From Actinomadura barringtoniae (GTDB taxonomy: Bacteria > Actinomycetota > Actinomycetes > Streptosporangiales > Streptosporangiaceae), in contig NZ_JAGEOJ010000007.1 of the NCBI RefSeq assembly GCF_017573505.1, forward strand, positions 1 through 64,000: a DNA stretch of 64,000 bases, given 5' to 3'. A model generated the notes under the pieces. The model was not told the origin of the DNA. It made no database searches and saw only the letters and a program-made list of their open reading frames with translations. Positions 7,329-15,108 of this stretch are shown one piece after another; the first letter of the stretch is position 1, and each line of letters starts with the position of its first letter. Position numbers and translations under genes: made by a program.

Positions 7329-10300
7329 TTAGGGGATTTTGTAGGTGGGGCCCAGGTTGCCTGCCTTGTCTACGGGCTGGATGGTGGCCGGGCCGGGTGG
7401 GAGGGGGAGGTCGGGGGTGGCGGGGACTGTGGTGGTTTGGCCGTTTGAGGTTATGCGGTACGAGGTGACCTTGCCGGTGTAGCCGTCGTCGCCGGGGGCG
7501 GTGAAGTGGAGGGTGTTGCCCTGCCGGGTGACGTTGCGCAGGGGCCCGGGGGGACGGGTGTCGACGCCGTAGCGGCCGGTGCGGTGTTCGTCGTGGTGGT
7601 AGGTCCACCATTCGGTGTTGGCGGAGGCCTTGCCTGCGGTCTTCCAGGCGAACAGGTAGCCCTCGCGGGTTGTGGTGACGAGGTCGGTCAGGCCGTCGTT
7701 GTCCAGGTCGCCGGCGGTTGGGGACCAGAGGGTCCAGCCGCTGGTGAAGTGGGGGAAGCCGGAGGTGGCGGGGAAGGCGTGCATGGTGGAGGTGTCGCCG
7801 CCGTCGATGACCTCGGCCCGGCCGTCGCCGGTGACGTCGGCGATGATCGGGGCGCTGAGGAAGCCCAGACCCGTGCGGGTTTGCGGGTAGCCGAGCACTG
7901 GGAGCGAGGTGGCGGCGTCGTAGCCGCGCTGGTAGTTGGCGATGGCGTGGCCGCTGCCTGGGAAGAGGAGCGAGGCGATCAGGGAGGCGGCGCCTGAGCC
8001 GGATTCGGTATAGCCGAGGCGGTTCAGTAGGCCGAAGCGGCCGAACGCTCCGGTGGTGGTGAACGAGAGGGGTGCGTCTGCTGGGAGTGCGCCTTGCAGG
8101 ACTGAGAGGGGTGAGAGGGCGGGGTTTTCCAGCGCTCCGTAGTTCTTGATGATCTTGCCGGTGCCGGAGATCAGGTAGGTGGGGGCGAACGATGGGCCGG
8201 TGGCCACCTCGTCCTTGCCGTCGCCGTCGACGTCCGCGACCGTGGGCTGGCTGACCCCCTCGGTGATGAACTCCTGGGCGCTGCCGTAGAAGGTCATCGT
8301 GGAGGGCATGCGTACGGGCCAGCCGCTGACGGGCTTGCCGTCGTGGTGGTAGGCGAACGCGTAGTTGGCCCCGTAGAACTGCTCGCCGGCGCCCTTGCTC
8401 TCCGAACGCTGGGACCGTACGACGATCTCCGGCTTGCCGTCACCGTCGAGGTCGGCCACGGCCGGAGTCGCGGGCAGCTTGTGGTCGTCGATCCGGATGT
8501 AGCCCTCGTCCGGGTCGCGGTCGAGGGTCACCTCGAGCGGCCAGCCCGGCAGGTCGGAGCCGTCGGGGCGCCAGGCGTGCAGCCTCCCGTCCCAGCCCGC
8601 CTGAACGATGTCCAGCCGGCCGTCGCCGTCGAGATCCACGAGGACTGGGGAGGCGGTCGCGCCGCGAACGGGGAGGCGTGTGTATTTGAGTGCGGGACGC
8701 GGGATGGGCGGCTTGGTCACCCCGGCGTCGAGGGTCTTGGGCCAGCCGGGGAGCAGGGTGCCCTTCGCGTCGAACACGTAGGTGCGGCCGGTGGTGGTGG
8801 TGACGATCACCTGCTGGGTTCCGTTGTGGGAGAGGTCGCCGATCGCGACCGGCGCGACGATCGGCTCGTGGCCTGGGTCGATGCCCTCATAGTCGTGCTG
8901 CGGGTTCGTCTTCTGGGTGGTGACCGGCCAGCCGGGCAGCTCGGAGCCGGTCACGCCGTCGCGGGCGTGCACGCGGCCGTCGCCGTCGCCGTAGATGATC
9001 GCCTGGTGGCCCGTTCCCTGGAGGTCGGCGAGTGCGGGCTGGCTCTCGTTGCCGATGCCGAGCTTCATCGGGAAGCCCTCGCGTGCGGCCGGGTCGTGGT
9101 GAACGGCGATGGCGCGGCGTTCCTCGCTCACCCGGCCGGCGTCGTCGGTCACGCGGAGCCGCAGGGTCACCGTGTACTGCTCGCTGGCCGAGAGGGCCTT
9201 GTCGTCGGATAGGCGGTAGGCCTTCTCCCAGACCGACTTCGGTATCTGTGAGAGGTCGAGCGTTCCGATCTCTCCGTCGTACGGATCGGAGCCCGAGCCC
9301 GAACCGGCCTTGTGGAAGTCACCGGAGGCGGGCTCGATGCCGGGTGCCCATTCCAGTTCGTAGCGGTAGGACTTGGCGCGTGGGGCCGCCACATGGCCGG
9401 TGACCTTGACCTGCTTGGTCGTGGTCGGGTCGTAGAGGGAATACCAATCGGGGCTCGTGATCGAACCGACCGGGGGCACATCGCCATCCTTGATCGCTTT
9501 CAATGCCTTGGCGACGTTCGGGCGCCCGTAGCCGTACTGCCGGTCCCAGCCCGGCTTGCCCGCCCAGGGCAGCGACGGGTCGGCGATGTCGGAGGCGGTG
9601 GCCCGCAGCACCTGCACGGCCTCCTCGTTGCTGAGCGGCTTCCCGATCTGCAGCCCGTACGAGAGGAGGAGGCCGAAGACGCCGCCGGTCGTCGGGGTGG
9701 ACTCGGAGGTGGAGCCGCCCTGCGTGGACACCGAGAACATCGCCTTGGCGCCGAACGAGGTCTGTCCCGAGCGCGCCCGGTAGGTCGAGGTCAGCGGGTT
9801 GGTCAGCGGGTCCGGTACGCCGACCGTGTTGGCGACCAGGCCGTTCCCGGGAATCACGTGCGGCCAGAACATGCCGCCCTGGTGGTCGGTGGAGTCGAAG
9901 TCGTTGCTCGACTCGACCATGACGACGCCCTGCCGCCACAGCTTCTCCACCGTCTGCCTCATGTAGGAGGAATAGCCGAGGTCAGCGGTGGTGCTCACGA
10001 TGACCTTCGCGCCCATGTGCGCCGCGTACAGCCAGGCCTGCGCGAGGTCGTCGGTACGGTCCAGCGCCTCCTGCCCGGCGCGGATCGGCAGGACCCGGCA
10101 GCGCGGGCAGATCCCGGCGCCCTCGACGCCGTTGTCGGTCTGCGCGGCCAGCGTCTTCATCTGCCCGTTGGCGTGGCCGTACGTCGAGTCGTAGGTGGCC
10201 GGGTCGTTCTGCGCCTCGTAGAAGTCCCAGCCGGAGATGTCGTCGACGAAGCCGTTGCCGTCGTCGTCGCGGCCGTCGGAGAACGCCGCGATCAGGTCCT

Positions 10301-10787
10301 CCGGATCGATCGCCTTGTTGCCGTTGGCGTCCTTGACCCGTGGATCGTCGGCGTAGTCGGCGGCGGTGACCACGCCGTCGCCGTCGCGGTCGTACGAGGG
10401 TGATCCCTGCGGCTTGGGCAGTTCGCCGGTGTTCAGGTAGACCTTGTCGGCCAGCTCGGCGGTATCGCCGTTGTGCCAGTTGATGCCGCCCTCGACGTAG
10501 GCGATCGTGACGTCGGGCGAGCCCGTGGTGTAGTCACGCCAGGCGGTGTCGACGGACATGCCTGAGGCGTTCTCGGGGTCCTTGGCGTTCGGCGTGCAAC
10601 GCGGCATGAACGAGTAGAGGCCGTGCTGCTCGCCGCCCACGACCTTGACGCACTGCCCGGGCTGCTCGGCGCGGGCGTAGCCGGGATCGTTCGGCGGCGT
10701 CTGGGGGAAACCCGCACCCGCCGAGGCCGCCGGGCCCCAGAACGCGAGGACCAGAACCAGCAACCCGCTCGTCCAACGAGACCGCAT
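7329..10787 (-). CDS. secreted subtilisin-like (S8) protease with FG-GAP/VCBS repeats
   Basis: An 1152-residue exported protein. Signal peptide: MRSRW, then a hydrophobic stretch ending ASAGAG. The S8-like domain covers about 80-440: His205 in YGHANGQMKT, oxyanion Asn near 295 (ESSND) and Ser361 in STSESTP. The usual catalytic Asp position reads AYVEGGINW (Glu99). Between Glu99 and His205 are DRDGDG, DANGN and DDDGNG loops that resemble Ca-binding sites. From about 600 on, repeated FG-GAP/VCBS units occur (DLDGDGRLDIV, DLDGDGKPEIV, DVDGDGKDEV, DLDNDGLTDLV), forming a probable beta-propeller. Start: the second ATG, spaced 6 nt from GAAGGAG. It probably degrades or binds extracellular protein, with activity uncertain because of the Asp-to-Glu change. 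Confidence 0.8.
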   Translation of the reverse strand: MRSRWTSGLLVLVLAFWGPAASAGAGFPQTPPNDPGYARAEQPGQCVKVVGGEQHGLYSFMPRCTPNAKDPENASGMSVDTAWRDYTTGSPDVTIAYVEGGINWHNGDTAELADKVYLNTGELPKPQGSPSYDRDGDGVVTAADYADDPRVKDANGNKAIDPEDLIAAFSDGRDDDGNGFVDDISGWDFYEAQNDPATYDSTYGHANGQMKTLAAQTDNGVEGAGICPRCRVLPIRAGQEALDRTDDLAQAWLYAAHMGAKVIVSTTADLGYSSYMRQTVEKLWRQGVVMVESSNDFDSTDHQGGMFWPHVIPGNGLVANTVGVPDPLTNPLTSTYRARSGQTSFGAKAMFSVSTQGGSTSESTPTTGGVFGLLLSYGLQIGKPLSNEEAVQVLRATASDIADPSLPWAGKPGWDRQYGYGRPNVAKALKAIKDGDVPPVGSITSPDWYSLYDPTTTKQVKVTGHVAAPRAKSYRYELEWAPGIEPASGDFHKAGSGSGSDPYDGEIGTLDLSQIPKSVWEKAYRLSDDKALSASEQYTVTLRLRVTDDAGRVSEERRAIAVHHDPAAREGFPMKLGIGNESQPALADLQGTGHQAIIYGDGDGRVHARDGVTGSELPGWPVTTQKTNPQHDYEGIDPGHEPIVAPVAIGDLSHNGTQQVIVTTTTGRTYVFDAKGTLLPGWPKTLDAGVTKPPIPRPALKYTRLPVRGATASPVLVDLDGDGRLDIVQAGWDGRLHAWRPDGSDLPGWPLEVTLDRDPDEGYIRIDDHKLPATPAVADLDGDGKPEIVVRSQRSESKGAGEQFYGANYAFAYHHDGKPVSGWPVRMPSTMTFYGSAQEFITEGVSQPTVADVDGDGKDEVATGPSFAPTYLISGTGKIIKNYGALENPALSPLSVLQGALPADAPLSFTTTGAFGRFGLLNRLGYTESGSGAASLIASLLFPGSGHAIANYQRGYDAATSLPVLGYPQTRTGLGFLSAPIIADVTGDGRAEVIDGGDTSTMHAFPATSGFPHFTSGWTLWSPTAGDLDNDGLTDLVTTTREGYLFAWKTAGKASANTEWWTYHHDEHRTGRYGVDTRPPGPLRNVTRQGNTLHFTAPGDDGYTGKVTSYRITSNGQTTTVPATPDLPLPPGPATIQPVDKAGNLGPTYKIP

Positions 10788-10908
10788 CCGCATCTCCTTC
10801 TCGCCGAAGCAGATACGAATATTTCTCACCTCTGGGTCGAGAGATACCCCCTGAGAGATAGAGAAATGGAACCCAAATGCGCACCCTGTTTAGGTTTGGG
10901 TGGATTGT

Positions 10909-12033
10909 TCAGGAGAGGCCGAGGTGGGTGGCGATGCGGTCCCAGTGATGGTCGCCGTCACCGAAGGTCAGCGCGGAGGCCGTGGCGTGCTGGGTGAACA
11001 GGTGCAGATCGTGCTCGCGGGTGAACCCGATCGCGCCGTGCACCTGGTGGCCGAGGGCGCACACGCGTTCGTACGCCTCGCTCACCCAAGCCTTGGCCAT
11101 CGACACCTCGGCCGTCGCGTCCAGGCCCGCCGACAACCGCCAGATCGCCTCGTACGCGATGAAGCGCGAGCTCAGCACGTCGATCGCCATGTCGGCGCAG
11201 TGATGCTGAACGGCTTGGAAGGAGCCGACCGCACGCCCGAACTGCTCGCGTTCCTTGGCGTACTCGACCGTCATGTCGAGCACACGCTGGGCGCCGCCGA
11301 CCATCTCCGCGCACGCCGCGGCCGCACCGAACGCGGCGACCGACTCGGCCGCCGCCCTGCCCAACGCGCGGTTGGGCGGAACGGGCGTCGACTCGAAGGT
11401 CACCCGGTAGGTCGGATCGGGTCCGACAACGTCGAGCTCCGCGATGTCGAGCCCCGCATTGCCAGGCGAAGCGTTGCGCTCTGTGGTGCCGGACGCGGCA
11501 TTGCTTACCAGGAACGCGGCTGGCTCGTCTCCTAGTTGAGCGACGACCAGCAGGTCCTGCGCTGCACGGGCGTACGGGACGAACGGCGCGACGCCGTCGA
11601 GGATGAAGACGCCGTCGCGTTCGGTCGCTCGCACAGCCTTACCGACGCGGCCCCAGCCGCCGTAGGCGTAGCTCAGCACATGGCCTTGGGCGATGGCGCC
11701 GAGCCATTCGGCGCGCTGCTCCTCGGTGGCATGCCGCGCGATCGGCATGCCGCAGCACGCGACCGACGCCGCGAACGGACTCGGGATCCGGAACCGGCCC
11801 AGCTCCTCGATCAGCAGGCACGCCTCCAAGAAGCCCGCGCCCACTCCCCCGTACGCCTCCGGTACTGCCAAGCCGGTCCAGCCGAGCTCGACCATCTCCT
11901 TCCACAGCGACGCCGAATATCCGGCCGGTTCGCCGGCCACGGCGCGGTCGCCCGCGGTCGCGGCACGCTCCTGGAGGAGTTCACGCGCGGTCGAACGGAT
12001 CAGCTCCTGGTCCTCGGTGAGCGTGAGGTCCAT
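10909..12033 (-). CDS. acyl-CoA dehydrogenase, short subunit type
   Basis: A 374-residue FAD-dependent acyl-CoA dehydrogenase-fold protein. It starts MDLTLTEDQELIRSTARELL, has the N-terminal helical domain (AVPEAYGGVGAGFLEA), a beta middle domain and a C-terminal domain with REQFGRAVGSFQAVQH and HQVHGAIGFTREHDLHLF. It is the last gene of the five-gene acyl-CoA operon; its ATG overlaps the VOC stop as TGATG. It resembles the beta-type partner in heterotetrameric steroid or branched-chain acyl-CoA dehydrogenases, which pair with a second enzyme encoded nearby. The pairing here with the 13840-15108 product is inferred from co-occurrence. Confidence 0.85.
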   Translation of the reverse strand: MDLTLTEDQELIRSTARELLQERAATAGDRAVAGEPAGYSASLWKEMVELGWTGLAVPEAYGGVGAGFLEACLLIEELGRFRIPSPFAASVACCGMPIARHATEEQRAEWLGAIAQGHVLSYAYGGWGRVGKAVRATERDGVFILDGVAPFVPYARAAQDLLVVAQLGDEPAAFLVSNAASGTTERNASPGNAGLDIAELDVVGPDPTYRVTFESTPVPPNRALGRAAAESVAAFGAAAACAEMVGGAQRVLDMTVEYAKEREQFGRAVGSFQAVQHHCADMAIDVLSSRFIAYEAIWRLSAGLDATAEVSMAKAWVSEAYERVCALGHQVHGAIGFTREHDLHLFTQHATASALTFGDGDHHWDRIATHLGLS

Positions 12034-12974
12034 CAGGCGTCCGGCGGGATCTTGTCCGACCGCACCCACACGCCGGGACGTTCCTCCCAGAAGAGCTGAA
12101 CGAGCACGCCACCCGTGTGCTTGGGATGGATGAACGTGTCCCGCCAGGCCGCGCCGTCGGTGCTGCCCTCGTTCTCACCGAACGTGGGGGTGTCGTGGTG
12201 CGCGCACGCCTCCATCGCGGCGTCCCAGTCGGCGACCTCGAACGTCACGTGGTGCGCGGCGGCGCCGTTGCGGTCCCAGAACCGTTCGATGAACGAGTCC
12301 TCGCCGCGCGGCATGATGACCTCCCAGCACACCGACGAGCCCGGGATGTTGAGCACGAGGTCGGCCATGTCCGGATGCTCGTCCTCCGGGGTGCGCCAGA
12401 CCTGCACGAACCCGGCCAGGTCCGCGTACCAGCGGGCCAGCTCGTCCCGGTCGGGGAACGCCTGGCACACGTGGTCGAGGGCGACGATCCCGAGCGAGGG
12501 TCCGAGCGCGGACCGCGCGACCGCTGCGTCGCTCGCGTCGTCTCCGCACATGCCGAGGTTGCCGGGACCGCGCAGCCGGAACAGCACGCCGGGCCCGCGC
12601 TCCGGCGGCGACAGTGACGCCTCGATCCAGCGCCCGGGAACGCCACCGGTCGGCTTGATCCCCCGGCTCTCCAGTGCGGAACGGGCGGCCTCCAGGTCCG
12701 GCACCTCAGCGGCGACATGGTGCAGGCCAGGCCGTCCACCGTGATCGTCCAGGTAGGCCTGGATCGGGGAGTCGTCACCGGACGGCGCGAGCACCTCCCA
12801 CGCGTGCCCCCAGCTCCCGGGGACCGCGAGCCGTACGCCACGGCAGCCCCCGGCCGGGTCGTCCCAGCTCCGGATCGGCCGGAACCCGAACAGCCGCTCC
12901 AGCAGCTCCACCTGCGATTCGAGGTCGGACGTCACCTGGCCGATGTGATCGATGCGGTAGATCCGCACGGGCAT
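12033..12974 (-). CDS. two-domain VOC (glyoxalase/dioxygenase superfamily) protein
   Basis: A 313-residue protein with two vicinal-oxygen-chelate modules. Module 1 begins RIYRIDHIGQVTSDLE and contains GLHHVAAEVPDLEAA. Module 2 begins IVALDHVCQAFPDRDELARW and has AAHHVTFEVADWDAAM and GGVLVQLFWE. The His and Glu positions are compatible with one or two metal centres. Family members include methylmalonyl-CoA epimerases, glyoxalases and ring-cleaving dioxygenases. Inside an acyl-CoA catabolic operon, a CoA-thioester epimerase or lyase role is the simplest guess, not shown by sequence. A good ribosome site (AGGAGGAATGCCC context) precedes the ATG. Confidence 0.75.
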   Translation of the reverse strand: MPVRIYRIDHIGQVTSDLESQVELLERLFGFRPIRSWDDPAGGCRGVRLAVPGSWGHAWEVLAPSGDDSPIQAYLDDHGGRPGLHHVAAEVPDLEAARSALESRGIKPTGGVPGRWIEASLSPPERGPGVLFRLRGPGNLGMCGDDASDAAVARSALGPSLGIVALDHVCQAFPDRDELARWYADLAGFVQVWRTPEDEHPDMADLVLNIPGSSVCWEVIMPRGEDSFIERFWDRNGAAAHHVTFEVADWDAAMEACAHHDTPTFGENEGSTDGAAWRDTFIHPKHTGGVLVQLFWEERPGVWVRSDKIPPDA

Positions 12975-12984
12975 TCCTCCTAGG

Positions 12985-13085
12985 TGGGGAGCGGTTCGCT
13001 GGCGGGGATGTAGCTCGCTGGCGGGTTGCGGCTCGCTGGCGGGAATGCGGTTCGCTTGGCGGCCGGGGGGGCGGTTCGCTGGCTA
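12985..13085. repeat. degenerate ~19-bp tandem repeats
   Basis: About five head-to-tail copies of a unit like GCGGTTCGCTGGCGGG fill the gap between the enoyl-CoA hydratase and VOC genes. The copies vary in length and sequence. The array ends at the hydratase stop codon (13083-13085). No function is evident beyond spacing. Confidence 0.6.
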
Positions 13086-13826
13086 GCTGGGGTGCGGCTC
13101 GATCCAGTCGTACTCGTTGTCCACCAGTTCCTTGACCAGGCGGAGGTTGTAGCGGTTCATGGCCGCGATCCGTTCGGCCAGCTCGCCGACCCGCTTGTCG
13201 AACTCGTCGTCGGGGTACACGTCGTTCACCAGGCCGAGCGCCAGCGCGCGGTGCGCGTCGATCCGGGCGCCGGTGAACAGCAGTTCCTTGGCCCGGGCCT
13301 TGCCGATCCGCCGCGGCAGCCGTTTCACGCCGCCCCAGCCGGGCGCGGATCCGCCGAATTCCGGCTGGTCCGGGTCGCCGTCCTCGGTCATCTTCGGCCG
13401 GTACGGGGGACGCGCGGAGAGAGTGATCTCGACCAGGCCCATCTTGGCGTTCTCCGAGGCCACGATGAAGTCGGCGGCGAGCGCCAGCTCCAGCCCGCCG
13501 CCCACCGCGTAGCCGTGCACGGCCGCGATCACCGGGACCGACAGCCGCTCCAGCATGGAGAACGTCTTCTCGCCCAGCCGCCCCTGCTCGACCCGTTCCC
13601 GCTTGGTGAGCTGCTCGGACCAGGCGAGGTCCATCCCCGCGCAGAAGGCCCGTTCACCCGCACCGCGCAGCACGACGGCGCAGATGTCCTCGTCGTCGTC
13701 GGCCTCCGTACAGAAGCGCCGCAGCTCGTGCATCGTCTCGGGGGTGAGCGCGTTCAGCTTGTCCGGCCGATTGAGGGTCAGCCACGCCACCCGCTCCTCG
13801 ATCTTCACGTCGAGGGTTTCGTTCAT
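13083..13826 (-). CDS. enoyl-CoA hydratase/isomerase family protein
   Basis: A 247-residue crotonase-fold enzyme. Visible signatures are LNRPDKLNALTPETM, the oxyanion-hole stretch RAFCAGMDL and VHGYAVGGGLELALAADF, with Glu in the second hydratase region (AKMGLVEITL). It would hydrate or isomerise an enoyl-CoA made by the operon dehydrogenases. One oddity is a charged, proline-rich insertion after LSARPPYRP (KMTEDGDPDQPEFGGSAPGW) where crotonases usually have a short loop, which may shape an unusual acyl pocket. It lies between the VOC and dehydrogenase genes on the same strand. Confidence 0.85.
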   Translation of the reverse strand: MNETLDVKIEERVAWLTLNRPDKLNALTPETMHELRRFCTEADDDEDICAVVLRGAGERAFCAGMDLAWSEQLTKRERVEQGRLGEKTFSMLERLSVPVIAAVHGYAVGGGLELALAADFIVASENAKMGLVEITLSARPPYRPKMTEDGDPDQPEFGGSAPGWGGVKRLPRRIGKARAKELLFTGARIDAHRALALGLVNDVYPDDEFDKRVGELAERIAAMNRYNLRLVKELVDNEYDWIEPHPS

Positions 13827-13839
13827 GAACGCGTTCTCC

Positions 13840-15108
13840 TTATTCTCTCGGCAGTCCCAGGCCTCGGGTCGCGATGACGTTCCGCTGGATCTCGGTGGTG
13901 CCCCCGAGGAAGGTGGCGGCGACCGAATCCATTCGCATGTGCGTGAAGTCGGCGTTCATCGGCGAGCCGTCGCGCTGCCACAGCCGCGCCGCCTCGCCGA
14001 AGGTCTTGGCGCCCGTACGTGCCAGACGCTGGTGGAGTTCGGCGCCGAAGAGCTGGTTGACCGACGCCTCGTAGCCGGGCTCCTCGCGGGAAGCGGTGTA
14101 GCGCGCGAGGTTGTAGAGCACGCGGATCTCGGTGTACCGGCGAGCGATCTCCCGCCGCAACGACACGTCTTCACGCCCCAAGGACACGTCCCCGCGCGGC
14201 AGGGGCGAGCCCTCGCGCCCCAGAGACGATGAGGCCTGCTGCGGGTCGTCCGACAGGCAGCCGATCAGCTCGGCGAGCGCCTGCTCGTACTTGATGGTCG
14301 CGCCGATGCCGGCCCGTTCGAAGCCCAGCGCGGCCATCGCGACGTACCAGCCTTGGTTCTCCTCGCCGACGCGGTTGGCGACCGGCACGCGCACCCCGTC
14401 GAAGAAGATCTCGCAGAACGGCGCCGCGCCGCGGATGTCCTCGATCGGCCGGATGGTGACCCCGCTACTGGCCGCGTCGATGAGCAGGAACGTGATGCCG
14501 CGATGCTTGCGCGCGTCCGGATCGGTGCGGACCAGGACGAACAGCCAGTCGGCGTACTGCCCGAGCGACGTCCACACCTTCTGCCCGTCCACGACGTACT
14601 CGTCGCCGTCGCGGACGGCCCGGGTGCGGAGCGAGGCCAGGTCCGAGCCCGCGCCCGGCTCCGAGAAACCCTGTGCCCACGTCACCTCGCCGCGCGCGAT
14701 CCGGGGCAGATGCTCGGCGCGCTGCTCGTCGCTGCCGTGCGCGAGGATGGTCGGGCCGATGAGGAACGCCCCGATGCCGTTCACCGTCGGCACGCGGGCC
14801 CGCATCATCTCTTCCTGGAGGATGAACTCCTGCATGGCGGTCAGGCCGGCGCCGCCGTACTCGACCGGCCAGTGCGGCGCGATCCAGCCGCGTTCCGCCA
14901 GAACGGAGGCCCAGCGGCGCGCGCCTTCGCGGCGTTGGGGATCATCGGACACGCGGTCCACCGGCCAGTTGTAGCCGCGCACATCCTCGGGTTCCAGACT
15001 CTGCTCGGCGTCCGGGTCGGGCCTGTATCCGGACGGGAAGCGGTCGCGCACGAACGTGCGCACCTCCTCGCGGAACGCGGCCTCCTCGGGGGTGTCCTCC
15101 CAGTTCAA
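13840..15108 (-). CDS. acyl-CoA dehydrogenase, long subunit type
   Basis: A 422-residue acyl-CoA dehydrogenase. Features are APHWPVEYGGAGLTAMQEF, the FAD/substrate stretch WAQGFSEPGAGSDLASLRT, KVWTSLGQYADW and the C-terminal FLGGTTEIQRNVIATRGLGL typical of actinobacterial FadE proteins. It starts with TTG at 15108, overlapping the ligase stop (TTGA), so translation is coupled. An in-frame low-complexity insertion, SSLGREGSPLPRGDVSLGRE then DVSLRRE, interrupts the region before the C-terminal helical domain. It likely forms a complex with the shorter dehydrogenase of the same operon (inference). Confidence 0.88.
   Translation of the reverse strand: MNWEDTPEEAAFREEVRTFVRDRFPSGYRPDPDAEQSLEPEDVRGYNWPVDRVSDDPQRREGARRWASVLAERGWIAPHWPVEYGGAGLTAMQEFILQEEMMRARVPTVNGIGAFLIGPTILAHGSDEQRAEHLPRIARGEVTWAQGFSEPGAGSDLASLRTRAVRDGDEYVVDGQKVWTSLGQYADWLFVLVRTDPDARKHRGITFLLIDAASSGVTIRPIEDIRGAAPFCEIFFDGVRVPVANRVGEENQGWYVAMAALGFERAGIGATIKYEQALAELIGCLSDDPQQASSSLGREGSPLPRGDVSLGREDVSLRREIARRYTEIRVLYNLARYTASREEPGYEASVNQLFGAELHQRLARTGAKTFGEAARLWQRDGSPMNADFTHMRMDSVAATFLGGTTEIQRNVIATRGLGLPRE
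14155..14240. repeat. 21-bp in-frame repeats inside the acyl-CoA dehydrogenase gene
   Basis: Three to four degenerate copies of a 21-bp unit (core GACACGTC...CGCGGC or GACGAC type) encode the repeated peptide SLGRE/PRGD. The multiple-of-three length keeps the frame. It is probably a recent slippage expansion in a surface loop. Confidence 0.6.
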
